Positions 7,088-9,640 of a stretch of 9,640 nucleotides of DNA are shown in pieces. Numbering within the stretch: the first letter of the stretch is position 1; every line of letters begins with the position of its first letter. Under the pieces are notes generated by a model. It was not told the DNA's origin and searched no databases. It saw only the letters and a list, made by a program, of their open reading frames with translations. A program made the position numbers and the translations under genes. This DNA is from Thermoplasmata archaeon (GTDB lineage: Archaea; Thermoplasmatota; Thermoplasmata; Thermoplasmatales; Thermoplasmataceae). Where the stretch lies: assembly GCA_021797055.1 (NCBI GenBank), contig JAKAAI010000067.1, positions 1 through 9,640 on the forward strand, read 5' to 3'.

Positions 7088-8196
7088 TTTACATTTTCCT
7101 CCTGACTTGATATCTTCGATATAACAGTCTCTACGACGCTCTTTCTGATTGACATATCATACTCTATTAATTTTCTTGCATTGAGAAGGCTATAATCCTC
7201 CCAAGACGGTTTGGTGTATGTAGTTATCGGCGCAAGTATGTGCTCTATTTCGCTGAAATTCTTCTCTCCACGGGAAAGTATATTGGTAAGCGCAATCAGC
7301 AGAGATGTTGATGTTCCTTTCAGAATGAACTGCTTTATCGCATCTATTAAATAATTCATCTCGGGATTGACAACAACCTCGTCGGAATATTCAAATTTCT
7401 TATAAGATTTATAGGTGATCCTTTCAACAAACCTGGAGGTGAGGACATAAAGTTTCATCACAAGGTAAATTATAGCCAGAGCAACAATGACAAGGAATGC
7501 AATGAGTATAATATTGTTGTAATAGGAAGGTTTCGGAATTGCAATTATTGAGTATACGAATGCAATTGCTGCTGCAATGGATATCCATCTACCGCCATGA
7601 AATTTGAGGTACCTTGCAAATGAACTGATATTCTCCCTCTTTGAAGAATAGAAGAATGTCCAAGTTGAAACAAGAAACCCTGCAACTGATACTGCAACAA
7701 AAACAGGAGCAATATAAACTACATATGGAAAATTATAGAAAAACAGGGCCACTGACAGAGAAAAAACGAACTTAGAGGAATGTGTAAAATATGAGCCTGC
7801 GCCTACATGTTTTCCATCATCTAGTATTCTTACTCCAAAGATAGTAGTGGATATTGAAAACATCAGAAGCATGGTGGGAAGTAGATATGAATCTATATTC
7901 CTGTAATGGAAAAATGAACCGATTAGTGAAAGAAAAAGTGTTAGAAGAAGGTACTCATATATTGTGACTGCAAGTATAACCTTAGCAAAGATTCCAGATA
8001 TTATCATTCCCGATATCTGAAGAATTCTACCAACGTAAGCAATAATAAGCGGAAAAAGCAGAAAACTGAGTATGTTTGACACAAGATACAGCTTAGATAA
8101 AGATGATATAAGATCCGGAAGAATTATTGACAGTACAACAATAGAGATTGCGTATTTTGCGGTGGCAGAACCTGCGTTTCTTAATTTGCTGACCAT
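7054..8196 (-). CDS. Polytopic membrane protein with cytosolic C-terminal domain, second gene of the MoxR operon
   Basis: Not a family I can name. From the ATG at 8196 it has 380 residues with about eight to nine hydrophobic segments (roughly 14-32, 39-56, 62-77, 79-97, 103-123, 143-161, 163-182, 205-220 and 228-251), then a soluble tail of about 130 residues. The tail is mixed in charge with helix-forming stretches (PEMNYLIDAIKQFILKG) and ends in a Gln-rich sequence that overlaps moxR by 34 nt. MoxR-DUF58-DUF4129 loci commonly include extra multi-pass proteins, so a structural or scaffold role in the complex is plausible. A TTG at 8208, overlapping the upstream TGA, is an alternative start adding MTFK. 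It has an SD-like GAGGA but almost no spacing, so the ATG is preferred with moderate confidence. Confidence 0.8.
   Translation of the reverse strand: MVSKLRNAGSATAKYAISIVVLSIILPDLISSLSKLYLVSNILSFLLFPLIIAYVGRILQISGMIISGIFAKVILAVTIYEYLLLTLFLSLIGSFFHYRNIDSYLLPTMLLMFSISTTIFGVRILDDGKHVGAGSYFTHSSKFVFSLSVALFFYNFPYVVYIAPVFVAVSVAGFLVSTWTFFYSSKRENISSFARYLKFHGGRWISIAAAIAFVYSIIAIPKPSYYNNIILIAFLVIVALAIIYLVMKLYVLTSRFVERITYKSYKKFEYSDEVVVNPEMNYLIDAIKQFILKGTSTSLLIALTNILSRGEKNFSEIEHILAPITTYTKPSWEDYSLLNARKLIEYDMSIRKSVVETVISKISSQEENVKWKQQQNPVQS
7098..7103 (-). promoter_or_regulatory. Shine-Dalgarno site of moxR
   Basis: The minus strand reads AGGAGG, the strongest SD in the window, located inside the upstream coding region and 10 nt before the moxR ATG. 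A nearer ATG 3 nt from this site (7092-7094) is followed at once by TAA, so it cannot encode a protein. Confidence 0.7.
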
Positions 8197-8204
8197 TTTA
8201 AAGG

Positions 8205-9434
8205 TCAATCCTCTGAACAGATGATAATTTTTGCGTTTGGCAGGGAGGATGCAAGGCTTCTTAAATACCCCTCGTAATCGGATCTGCTTACCGGTTTGTG
8301 CCCATAGAAAGAACGCTCAAAACTCTCAAGTACTTTTTCAAGCTGCCGGGATACTGACGGATCGGCCCCTTTAATTATCTTATCGATTAACTCCCTCGGC
8401 GTGGTGCTATCTTTTACTGAACTGTTCTCGTCCATAAAATTCATATGGAAAAATTTTCTGATGTCATCGGAATAATCCACCGCCCTAAACCATTTGATAT
8501 CAGTCATTCTGCGGTCTGCAGCCTTAACCAAGGTACATCGATCTGAAAATGTCAGGGAGTATTCACCGTCAGCGTTCCTGTTCAGATTCATCGGTATGAC
8601 AAGTTCAGCTTTTTCCGGAACCTTGACTGATAGAGGAATATCAAGAGCCCATATGAGTGGCAGGTCTTCTTTAATGTCAGGTAAAATCAACTGTTTTGCT
8701 TTACCCCACCCATGCAGAGATGATACCCTCTCATGATTTTCGAGCGGAAGCTGTGAACTTGCCTTTTTTTCCTTATCGTCCGCCTGTGCAATATCGGGTT
8801 GCATCTCAACTTCAAGGACCTCTTCTTCCTTCTTTTTTTCAGAAGAGTTCGATTTACGATTCTGCTGCCGGAGTACTGTCACGGCAAGAACCACAGATAC
8901 AACTGCAATTATTGCAATTATAATATAAGGATTCAGAACAAAGGGTATGATCTTTTGTAATGTGTTACCACCACTTGAAGAACCGGTTCCACTGCCCTTA
9001 CCGTTTCCAGATCCTGGGCTGCCTCCTGTTCCTTTCCCTCCTCCGCCTCCCCCGAATGGGTTTAATGAACTAAGGTTCAGGTTAAATTTTGGAAATGAAA
9101 AATTGAGAAAGGATAAATTTAACTTTGAAAAATTAAATGACGGAAAATGAAAATTACCTGAGAAGTTTAAAGAAAAAGGCCAACCGGAAAAGCCTCCGAA
9201 TCCACCAAAGCCTGATCCTCCATTGCCATTACCCCCATTGCCATTACCGCCACTGCCCTGTCCGCCAGTTCCTCCTGTTCCTGGGCTACCTGTACCAGAG
9301 TTTCCAGTTCCTCCTGATGTACTTGTGTTATTATTGCCAGTGGTTATCGGCTGGAAAGACTGCACTGAAGAAGCTACAAGCCAGCCTAACAAAATTATAA
9401 TAACAACAAGAATGACCAGGCTCTTCTTCTGCAT
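8205..9434 (-). CDS. Two-pass surface protein with Gly-rich and Phe/Asn repeats and a DUF4129-like cytosolic domain
   Basis: First gene of the operon, 409 residues. Segment 5-23 is a transmembrane helix or signal-anchor. Residues 32-85 are low-complexity Gly/Ser/Thr/Asn. Residues 87-127 alternate Phe/Leu with Asn/Ser (for example NFSKLNLSFLNFSFPKF), and residues 128-156 are again Gly/Ser-rich. A second helix lies at 169-188, followed by RQQNRK, so the repeats should be outside and the C-terminus inside. After a charged linker (198-225) and a beta-type region (248-305), residues about 345-395 (TPRELIDKIIKGAD, then LESFERSFYGHKPVSRSDYE) match the DUF4129 pattern, common beside MoxR/DUF58 genes. 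Five or more N-x-S sequons fall in the Phe/Asn repeat. The DUF4129 assignment is by motif memory. The role is unknown; it may be the client or sensor of the MoxR complex. Confidence 0.85.
   Translation of the reverse strand: MQKKSLVILVVIIILLGWLVASSVQSFQPITTGNNNTSTSGGTGNSGTGSPGTGGTGGQGSGGNGNGGNGNGGSGFGGFGGFSGWPFSLNFSGNFHFPSFNFSKLNLSFLNFSFPKFNLNLSSLNPFGGGGGGKGTGGSPGSGNGKGSGTGSSSGGNTLQKIIPFVLNPYIIIAIIAVVSVVLAVTVLRQQNRKSNSSEKKKEEEVLEVEMQPDIAQADDKEKKASSQLPLENHERVSSLHGWGKAKQLILPDIKEDLPLIWALDIPLSVKVPEKAELVIPMNLNRNADGEYSLTFSDRCTLVKAADRRMTDIKWFRAVDYSDDIRKFFHMNFMDENSSVKDSTTPRELIDKIIKGADPSVSRQLEKVLESFERSFYGHKPVSRSDYEGYLRSLASSLPNAKIIICSED
9221..9250. repeat. 15-bp tandem repeat, two copies, inside the Gly-rich coding region
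   Basis: The unit CCATTGCCATTACC plus one variable base occurs twice back to back (9221-9235 and 9236-9250). On the minus strand it encodes Gly/Asn repeats (NGNGG type). Such repeats can change copy number by slippage in steps of five codons without breaking the reading frame. Confidence 0.7.
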
Positions 9435-9460
9435 GCCAATTAAATATTATATCAAACCTA

Positions 9461-9470
9461 ATAAATATAT
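9461..9470 (-). promoter_or_regulatory. TATA box of the MoxR operon
   Basis: The minus strand reads ATATATTTAT, centred about 31 bp before the ATG at 9434. This predicts a start of transcription about 5 nt before the gene, so near-leaderless. No other clear promoter is seen inside the operon. Confidence 0.5.
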
Positions 9471-9488
9471 CCTATTCATTTAAATAAA

Positions 9489-9503
9489 TTTTCATTATGA
9501 AAA
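9489..9503. repeat. Perfect 15-bp palindrome upstream of the operon promoter
   Basis: TTTTCATTATGAAAA has two 7-bp arms around one central base. It lies about 20 bp upstream of the operon TATA box and 34 bp past the stop of the incoming gene. It could be a regulator site for the operon or part of the terminator of the neighbouring gene. It has T-rich ends in both directions. Confidence 0.45.
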
Positions 9504-9537
9504 GTGTAATACGGATGCGAGCATTGCGGTCAATTAA

Positions 9538-9640
9538 TTATTGAATAAAAAATTCCTCGAATAAGTCTCTCATTCCACCAGCAATAAATCTATTAACCAG
9601 AGGTGGCCTGGGTGTGAGATTTTTTACAGGCCCTCCAATT
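9538..9640 (-). CDS. C-terminal end of an unidentified protein, cut by the window edge
   Basis: Reading the minus strand from 9639 gives 33 uninterrupted codons ending in TAA at 9538. The peptide starts IGGPVKNLTPRPPLVN, continues RFIAGGMRDLFEEFFIQ, and looks like real protein: balanced composition and a helix-like acidic end. The other two frames on this strand hit stops within 16 codons. I do not recognise the family. The stop is 104 bp before the operon's start codon, in the same direction, with a palindrome and a TATA box between. Confidence 0.6.
   Translation of the reverse strand, partial: IGGPVKNLTPRPPLVNRFIAGGMRDLFEEFFIQ

Noticed and set aside
8197..8208. TTG start at 8208 for the polytopic protein
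   Set aside because: The SD-like GAGGA is practically touching the TTG, which is a rarer start. An ATG follows four codons later. It is kept as an alternative only.
9223..9483. Plus-strand open frame encoding a proline-rich peptide (PLPPLPLPPLPCPP)
   Set aside because: It is the exact antisense of the Gly-rich repeat codons of the surface protein gene. It has no promoter or SD of its own, and the Pro periodicity is explained by the Gly codons.

Overview
The window looks like a piece of chromosome from an archaeon, most likely a Thermoplasmatales-type acidophile. The reasons are AT-rich TATA-like boxes about 24-31 bp before the first gene of each transcript, no Shine-Dalgarno (SD) site in front of those first genes (leaderless or near-leaderless mRNA), secreted proteins rich in N-x-S/T sequons, T-run termination signals, and the protein families present. 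The lineage is inferred from these features, not from a marker gene.

Left part (1-3522, minus strand): a membrane-anchored solute-binding protein of the sugar ABC-transporter type (40-1452) lies downstream of a cytosolic alpha-glucan hydrolase related to glycogen-debranching enzymes (1567-3522). Each appears to have its own promoter. Together they suggest uptake and intracellular breakdown of oligosaccharides or glucans, but no permease or ATPase is in the window. The binding protein is odd: a segment that normally sits in the C-terminal half of the family (GG...A..FLLNP..Q...TGFIPV) is found at the N-terminus, before the usual start of the mature fold.

Middle (3523-4213): a 73-bp divergent promoter region with an imperfect 12+10+12 bp inverted repeat, then a plus-strand PaiB-family FMN-binding split-barrel regulator (3596-4213).

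Right part (9434 down to 4210, minus strand): a compact five-gene operon. In order of transcription it encodes a two-pass surface protein with Gly-rich and Phe/Asn-rich extracellular repeats and a DUF4129-like cytosolic tail, a polytopic membrane protein, a MoxR AAA+ ATPase, a DUF58 (von Willebrand-like) membrane protein, and a small polytopic membrane protein. Gaps are 8 nt or less, or the genes overlap, and two of the internal genes have clear SD sites. This is the MoxR-DUF58-DUF4129 arrangement found in many prokaryotes, thought to act in ATPase-driven assembly or maturation of envelope or metal-dependent proteins. Its substrate here is unknown. The last operon gene and the PaiB gene converge with interlocked stop codons and no intergenic terminator.

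Right edge (9538-9640): the last 33 codons of another minus-strand gene enter from outside the window. Between it and the operon lie an AT-rich promoter and a perfect 15-bp palindrome. No tRNA, rRNA, CRISPR array or insertion sequence was seen.
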